The notes: generated from the letters alone by a model not told the origin. A stretch of DNA of 64,000 nucleotides from Arenibacter sp. F20364 (GCF_023015905.1 NZ_JALKBD010000003.1:186001-250000), one strand, 5' to 3'; positions 46,039 through 55,831 are shown, numbered from the stretch's first letter. Made by a program: numbers and translations.

Positions 46039-46890
46039 ATGAGAAAAATCATTTTAGGCTGTTTAGGTATTACCCTTTTATTGGGTTCATGTGTGTCGCA
46101 GAAAAAATATGCGGATATGGAAGCTAAGGCTAAGGAAGCACAAGATTTATTGAATTCCGCGACAGTTAAATTAAACACCTGTTTAGAAGATAAGGCAGCT
46201 GCAACTTCAAAAATGCAGACCTTGGAAGATCAGAATGCCTTCCTTAAAGCCAACAATCAAGACTTGATCAACAACATGGGCAACCTTACTACCCTAACTA
46301 GTAAAGGTGCCGATAACTTGGAGAAATCCTTGGAAAGCTTAAAAGAAAAAGACCTTACGATAAGAAAGCTTAATGATGCCATTACAAGAAGGGATTCTGT
46401 TAATTTGGCTTTAGTACAAAGTTTAAAAGGTGTTCTTGGAAACTTGGATGATGAGGATATCGAGATCAGCGTAGAAAAAGGAGTTGTTTTCGTTTCTATT
46501 TCTGACAAGTTATTATTTAGAAGTGGTAGCTTCAATGTAACTGCTAGAGCTAAAGAAATTTTAGGTAAAGTTGCACAGGTAGTTAACAACAAACCAGATT
46601 TCGAATTTATGGTTGAAGGTCATACCGATACTGATCCTTACAACAGCGGAGTTTTATATGACAACTGGGATTTAAGTGTTAAGCGTGCTACATCTGTTGT
46701 ACGTATCTTACAAAAAGATTACGGTGTTGATCCCAAGCGTATGACTGCTGCAGGTAGAGGAGAATATATTCCTGTATCACCTACAGCTGATAAGGCTAAA
46801 AATAGAAGAACACGTATTGTAGTACTTCCAAAAATCGATCAGTTCTACAGTATGATCGAAGAAGGAATGAAAGATCCTAAGATCAACTAA
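46039..46890 (+). CDS. OmpA-family peptidoglycan-binding lipoprotein
   Basis: A 283-residue outer-membrane lipoprotein. The lipobox is LLGSC with Cys18. A coiled coil follows (about 25-125, EDKAAATSKMQTLEDQNAF). The C-terminal OmpA/MotB domain (about 140-265) carries all peptidoglycan-binding hallmarks: VEGHTDTDP (Asp contacting the peptide stem), LSVKRATSVVRIL and KAKNRRTRIVV with the binding Arg. It should tether the outer membrane to the cell wall. It stands alone between a -7-type promoter and a strong terminator and is probably highly expressed. It shares layout with the degenerate copy at 53445. Confidence 0.93.
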   Translation: MRKIILGCLGITLLLGSCVSQKKYADMEAKAKEAQDLLNSATVKLNTCLEDKAAATSKMQTLEDQNAFLKANNQDLINNMGNLTTLTSKGADNLEKSLESLKEKDLTIRKLNDAITRRDSVNLALVQSLKGVLGNLDDEDIEISVEKGVVFVSISDKLLFRSGSFNVTARAKEILGKVAQVVNNKPDFEFMVEGHTDTDPYNSGVLYDNWDLSVKRATSVVRILQKDYGVDPKRMTAAGRGEYIPVSPTADKAKNRRTRIVVLPKIDQFYSMIEEGMKDPKIN

Positions 46891-46909
46891 GCATTAACTT
46901 ATTCAAATT

Positions 46910-46936
46910 AAAAAGCGACCTATCGGGTCGCTTTTT
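46910..46936 (+). terminator. Rho-independent terminator of the OmpA gene
   Basis: AAAAAGCGACC / GGTCGCTTTTT with a five-base loop and T run, 20 bases after the stop. Confidence 0.85.
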
Positions 46937-46973
46937 TTTGTGCTATATGTTAATGATAAAACTATGTTTGGCC

Positions 46974-47594
46974 TTAAAAGATATCCAAACTACCCTTTCC
47001 TTCCCTGACTACTACAGGTTCATCTTCCGATAAATCTATCACGGTAGAGGCCATATTGTCACCGTAACCCCCATCGATAACTATATCCACCAGATTTCTC
47101 CATTTTTCATAGATCAATTCTGGGTCGGTAGTATATTCCAAAAGCTCATCCTCATCACGAATGGAAGTTGAAACTATAGGATTTCCCAGAGCTTCGACCA
47201 AGGCACGGGCGATGGAATTATCCGGGATACGAATACCCACTGTTTTTTTCTTTTTAAATTCCTTGGGCAGATTATTATTTCCTGGAAGAATAAAGGTATA
47301 AGGTCCGGGCAGGGCCCGTTTTAGAATTTTAAAGGTAGAAGTATTAATCTGTCTCACGTAATCCGAAAGATTGCTCAGATCGGCACAAATAAAGGACCAA
47401 TTGGCCTTAGCCAATTTAACCCCTTTGATCCGCGCAATTTTTTCCAATGCCTTGGTATTTGTAATATCACACCCCAGGCCATACACGGTGTCTGTTGGAT
47501 AAATAATTAGACCCCCTTTACGCAAAACATCCACAACCTTTTTAATCTCCTTAGGATTAGGATTCTCAGGATAAATTTTAATAAATTCAGACAT
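46974..47594 (-). CDS. tsaC: L-threonylcarbamoyladenylate synthase (YrdC/Sua5 type)
   Basis: A 206-residue YrdC-fold enzyme that makes threonylcarbamoyl-AMP for t6A37 tRNA modification, the step before MtaB acts. Motifs include GGLIIYPTDTVYGLGCDITN, KGVKLAKANWSFICADLSNLSDYV, a GPYTFILPG segment and VGIRIPD. It has one domain and no Sua5 C-terminal extension. The YciO branch is the alternative, as KxR/SxN positions look partly changed (GNPIVSTSIRDEDELLEYTTDPEL is close to YciO). The choice between TsaC and YciO is open. It follows uvrD/pcrA in the same direction after 135 bases. Confidence 0.8.
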   Translation of the reverse strand: MSEFIKIYPENPNPKEIKKVVDVLRKGGLIIYPTDTVYGLGCDITNTKALEKIARIKGVKLAKANWSFICADLSNLSDYVRQINTSTFKILKRALPGPYTFILPGNNNLPKEFKKKKTVGIRIPDNSIARALVEALGNPIVSTSIRDEDELLEYTTDPELIYEKWRNLVDIVIDGGYGDNMASTVIDLSEDEPVVVREGKGSLDIF

Positions 47595-47729
47595 ATTATC
47601 GGTTCTAAATAAACATTGTCAATTTAAGAAATAATGTTCAATGCATTTGGTTACAGTTCAAACTAATCTTTGGGTTCCAATTAGTTGTAGCCCTTTCAAA
47701 CTTGGGAAATTCAACTACAACGGCCAAGA

Positions 47730-50051
47730 CTAGAGTACCTCCAGCTTGGCAAACCTTAACAATAGCTTTTTAATGTCTCCCTTATCGAATTTAATTTCTG
47801 CTTTTCTGTCATTTCCTACTCCTTCAATTTTTAGCACCTGCCCTCTGCCAAATCTAGTATGGTTAACTAGGGACCCCTCGGTTAAATTGGGATCTACCGA
47901 GTTGGTGTTTCCTACCGGAGTACTAAGTTCAGGTTTTAGTTTGCGCAGCTTTCTCAATTGATTTTCATTGGGCCTAACGCCACTGGGGGGTGTTCCCTGT
48001 GTGGGTTTGTTCTGCCTTAGTTTACTCTTATCAACATCGCCAAAAATATCAACATCAATTAAGGGTGTATATCTAGATCTCTGAACAGGCGTTAGGTTTT
48101 CAACATATTTTTCATCAATTTCCTCAATAAATCTACTTGGCTCAGCATCTACCAATTTGCCCCAGCGATATCTATTTTGGGTATAGGTTAAATATGCCTG
48201 TTTTTCAGCTCTTGTCAGGGCCACATAAAACAAGCGTCTCTCCTCTTCCAACTCACTCCTGGTATTCATACTCATAGCGGACGGGAAAAGATCTTCTTCC
48301 ATCCCAACTATGAATACATGTGGAAATTCCAATCCTTTTGCCAAGTGAATGGTCATTAAAGCCACGCGGTCATCATCCCCCGTATCCTTATCGAGGTCGG
48401 TTGCCAGGGCCACATCTTCCAAGAATTCGCCAATGTCCCCTTTGGCATCCGCCAATTCTTTTTGTCCCTCTACGAAGTCCTTGATTCCGTTCAACAGCTC
48501 CTCAATATTCTCCATTTTGCCAATTCCTTCAGGTGTACCGTCTTTTTTAAATTCCAACAATACTCCGGATTTTTTGGCAACATGTTCTGCCAAGGTAAAG
48601 GCATCGGCACTTTCGTTCATGATCTGAAAACTCTTGATCATGGCAACAAAGTCGCCCAATTTTCTTTTGGTACCGGAATTTATCTTTAAATCTATCCTAT
48701 CAAGGTTCTCAATAACCTCGAAAATAGAACGGTTATAGTGATTTGCAGCAACCGTTAATTTATCCATGGTACTCTGTCCAATTCCCCTTGCCGGGAAATT
48801 GATAATACGTTTTAAGGCCTCTTCATCCTTCGGGTTAATGACCAATCTCAAATAAGACAGAACGTCCTTTATTTCTTTCCGCTGATAAAAAGAAAGTCCA
48901 CCATAAATGCGATACGGAATATCACGTTTTCTCAAGGCATCTTCAATGGCCCTTGATTGGGAATTGGTCCTATACAATACCGCGAAATTGCCATTGGGCA
49001 TCTGGTTTTGCATTTTTTCTTCAAATATAGTCCCAGCAACAAACCTCCCCTCCTCCGCATCTGTAGGGCTGCGATGAACCTTGATCAATGGTCCTTCGTC
49101 ATTGGATGTCCAAACAACTTTTTCCAATTGATTCTTATTCTTGGCAATAATGGAGTTCGCAGCATTTACAATATTTCTGGTAGATCTATAATTCTGCTCC
49201 AAACGATACATGCCTACATTGTCATAATCTTTCTGGAAATTTAAAATATTGCTAATGTTTGCTCCCCTGAAGGAATATATACTCTGTGCATCGTCGCCTA
49301 CTACGCAGATATTCTGAAACCTATCCGATAGGGCCTTAACGATCAAGTATTGGGAATGGTTGGTATCCTGGTACTCGTCTACCAAAATATATCGAAACCT
49401 ATCTTGATACTTGGCCAAAACTTCGGGATATCTTGTAAGCAGTTCGTTAGTGCGCAACAACAGGTCATCAAAATCCATTGCCCCTGCCTTAAAGCACCGA
49501 TCCACATAATTTTGATATATTTCTCCCATCCGTGGACGCTTGGCCATGGCATCTGCCTCTACCAGATCGGGATTGTTGTAATATGCCTTTACCGTAATTA
49601 GACTGTTCTTGTAGGAGGATATTCTATTTTGTACCTGCTTATACTTATAGATGTCCTTATCCAGGCCCATCTCCTTGATGATAGCGGAAATAAGACGCTG
49701 TGAATCCTGTGTATCATATATGGTAAAATTGGCCGGATAACCCAACTTGTCCCCATCAAACCTCAAAAGCTTTGCAAAAACGGAATGGAAAGTTCCCATC
49801 CAAAGGTTCTTGGCTTCGGAGGTACCCACAATGTCGGCAATACGCTTCTTCATTTCCCTGGCTGCCTTGTTGGTGAAGGTCAATGCTAAAATATTAAAGG
49901 AATCCACTCCCAGACTCATCAAATAGGCAATGCGGTAAGTCAATACCCTTGTCTTACCGGAACCTGCCCCTGCAATCACCATTAAAGGTCCGTCCTTGTG
50001 CAAAACAGGAGCCTTTTGGGCCTCATTTAATTCGTTGATATACTTCTCCAA
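47730..50051 (-). CDS. UvrD/PcrA-type superfamily 1A DNA helicase
   Basis: A 773-residue 3'-5' helicase for excision repair and replication-fork maintenance. Motif I is AGAGSGKT (27-34), motif Ia is LALTFTNKAAREMKKRI, motif II is LVDEYQDTN, motif III is VVGDDAQSIYSFRGA, motif IV is LEQNYRST, and motifs V-VI are MTIHLAKGLEFPHVF and RRLFYVALTRAEKQ. A C-terminal barrel (GSLVNHTRFGRGQVLKI) is the RNA-polymerase-binding Tudor-like domain. Translation starts at TTG (50051): no ATG is in frame upstream of motif I other than internal Met24. The gene is intact. Confidence 0.95.
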   Translation of the reverse strand: MEKYINELNEAQKAPVLHKDGPLMVIAGAGSGKTRVLTYRIAYLMSLGVDSFNILALTFTNKAAREMKKRIADIVGTSEAKNLWMGTFHSVFAKLLRFDGDKLGYPANFTIYDTQDSQRLISAIIKEMGLDKDIYKYKQVQNRISSYKNSLITVKAYYNNPDLVEADAMAKRPRMGEIYQNYVDRCFKAGAMDFDDLLLRTNELLTRYPEVLAKYQDRFRYILVDEYQDTNHSQYLIVKALSDRFQNICVVGDDAQSIYSFRGANISNILNFQKDYDNVGMYRLEQNYRSTRNIVNAANSIIAKNKNQLEKVVWTSNDEGPLIKVHRSPTDAEEGRFVAGTIFEEKMQNQMPNGNFAVLYRTNSQSRAIEDALRKRDIPYRIYGGLSFYQRKEIKDVLSYLRLVINPKDEEALKRIINFPARGIGQSTMDKLTVAANHYNRSIFEVIENLDRIDLKINSGTKRKLGDFVAMIKSFQIMNESADAFTLAEHVAKKSGVLLEFKKDGTPEGIGKMENIEELLNGIKDFVEGQKELADAKGDIGEFLEDVALATDLDKDTGDDDRVALMTIHLAKGLEFPHVFIVGMEEDLFPSAMSMNTRSELEEERRLFYVALTRAEKQAYLTYTQNRYRWGKLVDAEPSRFIEEIDEKYVENLTPVQRSRYTPLIDVDIFGDVDKSKLRQNKPTQGTPPSGVRPNENQLRKLRKLKPELSTPVGNTNSVDPNLTEGSLVNHTRFGRGQVLKIEGVGNDRKAEIKFDKGDIKKLLLRFAKLEVL

Positions 50052-50307
50052 AACGTATGTTGATATTAAGCTCGTTACGATCGGTGAATTTAACCATAAA
50101 TAGCCTTATCAAAAAATCAACTTTAATATTTGTGATAATTGAATTCCCTAATAGTTCTAATTTGAATATATTTATACTATTAATCCAATTATACAGAAAA
50201 TAGCATTTTTAAGCACGAATGTCATCTGTAAAAATATTGAAAACTATGTCCAGTGGTTAAGACAATAAGATCTTAGGCATCTTAAATTTAAAATTCCATG
50301 TAATTGT

Positions 50308-51582
50308 ATGAAGTCTTATTTAATAATCCCAATGCTATTATGGTGTTTTTATTCCTCGGCCCAGAAATATAATTTTGAAAAGGATTATAAAGGTATTGAA
50401 CAAAAGGTTATAGATTGGAGGAGAGATTTTCACCAAAATCCAGAACTATCCAACAGGGAGTTCAATACCGCGAAAAAAATAGCATCCCATTTAAAATCCT
50501 TGGGGATAGAGGTACAAACCAGAATTGCCAAAACCGGGGTTGTAGGAATCCTTAAAGGCAATAGGAATGGTAAAGTAATTGCTCTGAGGGCCGATATTGA
50601 TGCCCTACCAGTTACCGAGAGAAACGACCTAACTTTTAAATCTACGGTTTCATCGGAATTTCTAGGTCAAGAGGTTGGTGTTATGCATGCCTGCGGTCAC
50701 GATACCCACACTGCTATCCTTATGGGTGTTGCCGAAATACTTTCCAATAATAGGGACAAAATTAAAGGAACCATTAAGTTCATTTTTCAACCTGCCGAAG
50801 AAGGCCCTCCACCCGGTGAGGAAGGCGGGGCTTTGTTAATGGTCAAGGAAGGGGTACTCAAAAACCCGGATGTAGATGCTATTTTTGGGCTACATATCAA
50901 GTCCTCTACCCCGGTTGGTGTAATTAAGTATAAATCCGAGGGTCTCATGGCCGCTGTACAACGATTCGTTATTCAAGTAAAAGGAAAACAGACCCATGGA
51001 TCCGAGCCTTGGAAGGGTGTGGACCCCATTCTTATAAGTGCTAAAATCATAGATGGATTGCAGACCATTATTAGCAGGGAAGTTAACCTCACCAATGAGG
51101 CAGCGGTGATAAGTGTGGGCAAGATTACAAGTGGTGTCCGTTTTAATATTATCCCTGAAAGTGCGGAAATGATAGGAACCATAAGGACCTTGGACTATGA
51201 TATGCAAAAACAGATTACAGAGAGAATGAAAGAAATGGTACCCGATATCGCCAAGACCTATGGCGGAACGGCCAGCATAGATATTAAAAGCAATACGGAC
51301 ATTACCTTTAACGATCCCGAGCTTGTAACTCAAATGTTACCTACCCTTAATAGGGTGGCGGGCAAAGATAACGTTCAGATACAAAAGGCTGTTACGGGAG
51401 GTGAGGATTTCTCCTATTTTCAAAATGAAGTACCTGGATTTTTCTTTTTTTTAGGGGGAATGACTCCTGGAAACACGAAATCCTTTCCGCACCATACCCC
51501 CGATTTCAGTATAGACGAAAATGGAATGATACTTGGGGTAAAGGCTCTCACTGAAATGAGCTTGGACTTCTTGAACAAGTAA
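50308..51582 (+). CDS. Secreted M20-family amidohydrolase
   Basis: A 424-residue binuclear zinc hydrolase of the HipO/IAA-amino-acid hydrolase group, with an N-terminal signal peptide (about 1-19, ending SSAQ). Metal motifs are HACGHDTHTAIL (H131, D132), FQPAEEGPPPGEEGG (catalytic and metal Glu) and FGLHIKSSTPVG. The dimerisation lid is present (about 215-330). The C-terminal His is in KSFPHHTPDFSIDE. Members release acids from N-acyl amino acids. The periplasmic or outer location and carbon scavenging role are inferred. It stands alone with 257 bases upstream lacking other features. Confidence 0.9.
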   Translation: MKSYLIIPMLLWCFYSSAQKYNFEKDYKGIEQKVIDWRRDFHQNPELSNREFNTAKKIASHLKSLGIEVQTRIAKTGVVGILKGNRNGKVIALRADIDALPVTERNDLTFKSTVSSEFLGQEVGVMHACGHDTHTAILMGVAEILSNNRDKIKGTIKFIFQPAEEGPPPGEEGGALLMVKEGVLKNPDVDAIFGLHIKSSTPVGVIKYKSEGLMAAVQRFVIQVKGKQTHGSEPWKGVDPILISAKIIDGLQTIISREVNLTNEAAVISVGKITSGVRFNIIPESAEMIGTIRTLDYDMQKQITERMKEMVPDIAKTYGGTASIDIKSNTDITFNDPELVTQMLPTLNRVAGKDNVQIQKAVTGGEDFSYFQNEVPGFFFFLGGMTPGNTKSFPHHTPDFSIDENGMILGVKALTEMSLDFLNK

Positions 51583-51759
51583 ATTACCTCGGGGCAAGCG
51601 TCGGAGCAATATAACCTCGATTATCGAGTAAAACCTTTGGTAAACAAGTGAAGATATTTATTTATTACAGAGGCAGATTATGTCTGGGGCAAAGGCTGAT
51701 TTGTCAATAAAGTTACCCTAAGATCCTTTAAGTCATCTCTCAAAACTATAATTTATATT

Positions 51760-53346
51760 ATGAATTCAATTTTAAATACCTTAGCAAACCTACCATGGTG
51801 GGCCTGGATAATAGTGTTTTTGATACTGGTTGCTATTAGGGACATCTTTGTGCAAAAAGGGCATACTATTTCGCATAACTTCCCCATAGTAGGACATTTA
51901 AGGTATTGGCTGGAGAGTATTGGTCCTGAAATGAGGCAATATTTTGTTGCCAACAACCGGGAGGAACTTCCTTTCAACCGAATAGAAAGAGGATGGATCT
52001 ACGCTTCGGCAAAGAAGGAAAATAATTATGAAGGCTTTGGTACGGACAGGGACATTTATGCCCATCAACATATTTTTGTTAAGAACCAAATGATGGCCTA
52101 TAAACTTCCAGGGAAACACCCAAACATTACAGATCCCTGCTTTTTGCCCTGTGCCAAAACAATTGGGTCTTACAATAAGCGCAAAAAACCATATAGGCCT
52201 GCCTCTATTATTAATGTCTCTGCCATGAGTTTTGGGTCCTTATCAGCAGCTGCTGTCAATGCAATGAACAATGGAGTGCAAAAGGCCGGGGCATATCAGA
52301 GTACGGGAGAAGGCGGACTTTCCCCTTATCACAAACAGGGAGGAGATGTTATATTTCACTTTGGAACAGGATATTTTGGGGTGCGAAGCGAAGATGGAAA
52401 TTTTTCCATGGATAAAATGAAACAATTGGTTCGTGACAATCCCTGTATCAAAGCCATTGAAATAAAATTATCCCAAGGAGCAAAACCTGGCAAGGGAGGT
52501 GTTTTACCGGCCGCAAAGATAACCCAAGAGATCAGTGAAATCAGAGGTGTTGTTATGGGAAAGGATGTATTGTCACCGGCCTCACATTCCGCTTTTAATT
52601 CCATTCCGGAACTAATGCAGTTAATTGAGGATATAGCCGAACAAACCGGTCTTCCTGTTGGCATAAAGGGTGCCATTGGCAAATTGGATCAATGGGAAGA
52701 GCTTGCCAAACTAATGATCAAAACAGGCAAGGGTCCAGATTTTATTACCGTTGATGGTGGCGAGGGTGGAACGGGAGCTGCCCCTCCAAGTTTCGCCGAT
52801 CACGTTTCCCTGCCCTGGGTATACGGATTTTCCAGTATTTACAAATTATTTAAAAAGTACGACCTTAACGAAAGAATAGTGTTCATCGGAAGTGGTAAAT
52901 TAGGTTTTCCGGCAAAAGCAGCTATGGCCTTTGCCATGGGGGTGGATTGTATCAATGTAGCAAGGGAAGCCATGATGAGTATAGGTTGTATACAAGCCCA
53001 AGTATGCCATACCAACAGGTGTCCAACTGGAATAGCTACCCAAAATAAATGGTTGCAGGGGGGAATAAATGTTCCCCTTAAATCTGATCGATTGGCCCAA
53101 TATTTCAAAACCTTTAGAAAGGAATTCTTGGAGATAACACATGCCGCCGGCTATGAACACCCCTGTGAGTTTACTATGGACGATATTCAGGTCAATGTGG
53201 ATGACAACGATTTAAACAGGTCCTTATCCTCTACTTATGGTTATAATAAAGCTTCGGTACCTTTTTCTGGTCTTCAAGACCTGTATAATTGCCCTTATTT
53301 GGGAGGAAAAGATTATATGGAAGAAATAAGACAGCTTCTTAATTAA
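51760..53346 (+). CDS. FMN-binding glutamate synthase-like membrane flavoprotein
   Basis: A 528-residue protein holding the FMN/glutamate synthase central domain. One N-terminal membrane helix (about 10-32, LPWWAWIIVFLILVAIRDIF) precedes a linker and a TIM barrel. Flavin and substrate motifs are NVSAMSFGSLSAAAVNAMNNG, GEGGLSPYH, EIKLSQGAKPGKGGVLP and ITVDGGEGGTGAAP, then GSGKLGFPAKAAMAFAMG. The cluster-binding Cys region is CIQAQVCHTNRCPTG. The amidotransferase and GXGXG domains of GltB are absent. Similar proteins are widespread; their electron donor and true substrate are unknown. Confidence 0.9.
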   Translation: MNSILNTLANLPWWAWIIVFLILVAIRDIFVQKGHTISHNFPIVGHLRYWLESIGPEMRQYFVANNREELPFNRIERGWIYASAKKENNYEGFGTDRDIYAHQHIFVKNQMMAYKLPGKHPNITDPCFLPCAKTIGSYNKRKKPYRPASIINVSAMSFGSLSAAAVNAMNNGVQKAGAYQSTGEGGLSPYHKQGGDVIFHFGTGYFGVRSEDGNFSMDKMKQLVRDNPCIKAIEIKLSQGAKPGKGGVLPAAKITQEISEIRGVVMGKDVLSPASHSAFNSIPELMQLIEDIAEQTGLPVGIKGAIGKLDQWEELAKLMIKTGKGPDFITVDGGEGGTGAAPPSFADHVSLPWVYGFSSIYKLFKKYDLNERIVFIGSGKLGFPAKAAMAFAMGVDCINVAREAMMSIGCIQAQVCHTNRCPTGIATQNKWLQGGINVPLKSDRLAQYFKTFRKEFLEITHAAGYEHPCEFTMDDIQVNVDDNDLNRSLSSTYGYNKASVPFSGLQDLYNCPYLGGKDYMEEIRQLLN

Positions 53347-53355
53347 ATTTAATCT

Positions 53356-53363
53356 TAATTTTG
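53356..53363 (+). promoter_or_regulatory. Candidate -7 element of the OmpA-like gene
   Basis: TAATTTTG followed by C lies ten bases after the previous stop, with no clear -33 box. It is identical to the element before the OmpA gene at 46039. Confidence 0.35.
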
Positions 53364-53444
53364 CACCCAAAATCAAATTGCATATCCTTGCAGTAAATCA
53401 ACTAATTTATAAATACCGAATATTCTAATAAACAAATTTTATCC

Positions 53445-54251
53445 ATGAGAAGAAGAATTTCTACCATTCTAATTTTATTAATGTTCATTACCATTTCCCA
53501 TGCACAGAGCAAAAAAGATCTAATACAGGAAGTAGATGGTCTAAGGACCCAATTAAGGGAGTCTGAAACTGCCTTATCCGAATCCAAACGTCAGGAAAGA
53601 ATTGCGTCCGCCAAAGTAGAATCTTACGAGGCCCAAGTCAATGAACTTAAGGAAACCAATGGCAATCTATTAAAGAACTTGAATAGTTTTACAGAGGCCT
53701 CCAATAAGAGATCCGATCATATAAACAGTACCCTTGAGAGTCTAGTTCAGAAAGAAGCGCAACTGAGAATTATCAATGATGAATTGAGTAGGCGCGACTC
53801 TATAACCCTAGCCGTTTTTACCCAATTTAAGCAAACTTTAGGCAGTGACCCAAAGATAACGGTAAGCAATGGCGCGGTAGCAGTGGTCATGGACAACAGT
53901 TATATGTTTGGGGAAAACTCCAAAAATTTCAAGGTACAGGACAAGGCGGAAGCAATCATTGCCAATATAGGCAGCGTTCTAAAAGCCAACCCTTCATTGG
54001 ACATTCAAATTGTAAGTAACAGTAATTTAGTGGAATCCAAGGATAATAAGTTGAACAACTGGGAGATTGGCACCCAACAAGCCTCTGCCGTGGCCAGGAT
54101 CTTGGAAAGTAAGTATGGAATAGAGCCCAAGCGAATCATTGCCACCGGTAAGTCGGAATTAGGGCTTTACAGCATCGAAACCGCCACAGAGATTATAGTA
54201 CAACCAAAATTTTACGAATTCTATAAACTGGTAAAAGAAAGTATGAAATAA
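53445..54251 (+). CDS. Degenerate OmpA-like periplasmic protein
   Basis: A 268-residue paralogue of the OmpA lipoprotein at 46039, sharing the order coiled coil, IRK-type linker (LRIINDELSRRDSITLAVF) and OmpA-like domain. It has a cleavable signal peptide (HAQ near 21) instead of a lipobox. Key peptidoglycan-contact residues are gone: the GHTD position reads SNSN, the RA helix reads IGTQQASAVARIL, and the NRR position reads ETATEII. The fold is kept (YGIEPKRIIATGKSELGL). It therefore probably no longer binds diaminopimelate and may act as a partner of the intact copy. Followed by its own terminator. Confidence 0.8.
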   Translation: MRRRISTILILLMFITISHAQSKKDLIQEVDGLRTQLRESETALSESKRQERIASAKVESYEAQVNELKETNGNLLKNLNSFTEASNKRSDHINSTLESLVQKEAQLRIINDELSRRDSITLAVFTQFKQTLGSDPKITVSNGAVAVVMDNSYMFGENSKNFKVQDKAEAIIANIGSVLKANPSLDIQIVSNSNLVESKDNKLNNWEIGTQQASAVARILESKYGIEPKRIIATGKSELGLYSIETATEIIVQPKFYEFYKLVKESMK

Positions 54252-54277
54252 ATTTTTGTAATTCATGATCACAATTT

Positions 54278-54301
54278 AAAAAGTACTTTCGAGCGCTTTT
54301 T
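54278..54301 (+). terminator. Rho-independent terminator with TTCG loop
   Basis: AAAAAGTACT / AGCGCTTTTT arms (one mismatch) close a TTCG tetraloop, followed by a T run, 27 bases after the OmpA-like stop codon. Confidence 0.7.
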
Positions 54302-54413
54302 TTTTGACTAAGTTCGAAATAAATGAATTGGCGAGTAAAAAATTAAAACCCGCAATAATTTTTAAAGGAATAAGTCGTTAAATAATCAACAAACCAAAAA
54401 ACACCAATACAAA

Positions 54414-54932
54414 ATGACTGGAGAGGAAATTTTTCAACTATTTGCCTATTTATTGCCTGCTGTGGTAACCGGAGCCGTCGCCTTTTACTTTTTTAGACTG
54501 CATACCAGAAATGAAGAAGGAAGAAGACGGTACTTACTACATAAAGACAGTCAAAAAGACACCTTGCCCATTAGGTTACAGGCATATGAAAGAATGGTCC
54601 TGTTTTTGGAACGAATTGCCATTCCTAGTTTGGTGGTACGTGTTGGCCCGAAGAACGGCAACAAAAATGATTATGAAAATTTGCTCATCAAAAGTATCGA
54701 AAATGAATTTGAGCATAACCTATCCCAACAAATCTATATGACGGACGAATGTTGGAACATCATTAAAGCAGCCAAAAGCGCAACTATCCAAATGATCAGG
54801 AAGGCAGGTATGAGCGAATCGGATTCGGCAGACAAACTTCGTGAGGACATACTAAATGAAACCATGGAAAAAAACTCGCCTTCGGCAACAGCTTTGGCCT
54901 ATGTTAAAAAGGAAATTGGGGAACTTTGGTAA
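54414..54932 (+). CDS. Conserved membrane-anchored flavobacterial protein
   Basis: A 172-residue protein with one N-terminal membrane helix (about 6-29, QLFAYLLPAVVTGAVAFYFF) and a cytoplasmic helical body. The segment LPIRLQAYERMVLFLERI and then FEHNLSQQIYMTDECWNIIKAAK is conserved among flavobacterial homologues, which I believe were recently given the DUF7935 label (not certain). Function unknown. It lies between the OmpA-like gene and the convergent patatin gene, which ends eight bases away. Confidence 0.7.
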   Translation: MTGEEIFQLFAYLLPAVVTGAVAFYFFRLHTRNEEGRRRYLLHKDSQKDTLPIRLQAYERMVLFLERIAIPSLVVRVGPKNGNKNDYENLLIKSIENEFEHNLSQQIYMTDECWNIIKAAKSATIQMIRKAGMSESDSADKLREDILNETMEKNSPSATALAYVKKEIGELW

Positions 54933-54940
54933 AATATACC

Positions 54941-55831
54941 TTAGGTAACACTAGAAAATTTTTCCTCAGCATACTTATAACCTTGTTGCCACCATTGCGA
55001 CATAAGTTTTTTATTGAAAACCAAAGAGTTTTCAGTTAACTTAGTAGGGGTGTAATACAGATTTAATTGCACCCCATTATGTTTTGCTGCCAATACCCCT
55101 TCAGAAATATCGTGATATTCTATCTGGTCCAATACAAATCCGTAAATACTTAACATAAGAGAGAAAGGGTTCTTTCCCAAGACTTTGTTGTGTTCCATAT
55201 TTTCGGATTCCAAAATTATAGCATCAATTTCTGTTGCCCCTCTTCTAATTGCTTCCCTTATGGGAACAACACATCCCAACCCACCATCGCCATACTCAAA
55301 TCCGTCTCTTTTGACCAGGGACATGAACGGGATATAATTACAGGAAATCCATATCCAATCACAGAATTCATCATAAGAGAAATCTTTAATAGACTTATAC
55401 TCGATCCTATTTTTGGAAAGGTTGGAAACGGTTACAACCACATCCCTATGACTTGTTTTTATGGTATTGAACTCCGTCGTGGAGAAATTTTTTCTTATGG
55501 TCCTTCTCAAGGCCTTACTCTCCCCAAAAGTACGCTTGCTCTTTACAAATTGCAGAATGGTATTTAAAAAGTTTATGGAAACATATTCCCTGTTATCCTT
55601 TTTTCGGACTACGAAAGGATTTAGGCTAAAAATGGAACGTTGATTAACATTCGTATAAATATCATGCAGTTTACCAATTTGGCCTAAAGCCAATTGGGGA
55701 ATTAAAAGGCTCCCTGTGGAGGTCCCCACTAAAATATCATATTCCCGTTTTTCAACTTCCATTAGGTATTGGGCCACTCCACCTGCAAAGGCTCCTTTAC
55801 TGCCTCCCCCACTTATTACCAGTGCTTTCAT
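54941..55831 (-). CDS. Patatin-like phospholipase (copy 2 of a tandem pair)
   Basis: A 296-residue patatin-family serine lipase. The oxyanion loop is SGGGSKGAFAGG (7-18), the nucleophile elbow is GTSTG (36-40, Ser38) and the catalytic Asp is in YGDGGLG near residue 178. No signal peptide. The gene start overlaps the stop of copy 1 (ATGA), so it is translated by coupling. It is clearly a paralogue of its neighbour (same CNYIPFMSLVKRDG / CNYTPFMTLVKKNG segment). Substrate lipids are unknown. It is last in the M1-peptidase/patatin/patatin operon. Confidence 0.9.
   Translation of the reverse strand: MKALVISGGGSKGAFAGGVAQYLMEVEKREYDILVGTSTGSLLIPQLALGQIGKLHDIYTNVNQRSIFSLNPFVVRKKDNREYVSINFLNTILQFVKSKRTFGESKALRRTIRKNFSTTEFNTIKTSHRDVVVTVSNLSKNRIEYKSIKDFSYDEFCDWIWISCNYIPFMSLVKRDGFEYGDGGLGCVVPIREAIRRGATEIDAIILESENMEHNKVLGKNPFSLMLSIYGFVLDQIEYHDISEGVLAAKHNGVQLNLYYTPTKLTENSLVFNKKLMSQWWQQGYKYAEEKFSSVT

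Noticed and set aside
51583-51660. GC-rich patch with CCTCGGGGCAAGCGTCGG and a small CTCG-ATTAT-CGAG hairpin after the M20 gene
   Set aside because: It resembles intergenic repeat debris seen in Flavobacteriia, but no second copy was found in this window, so I do not call a repeat or a terminator.
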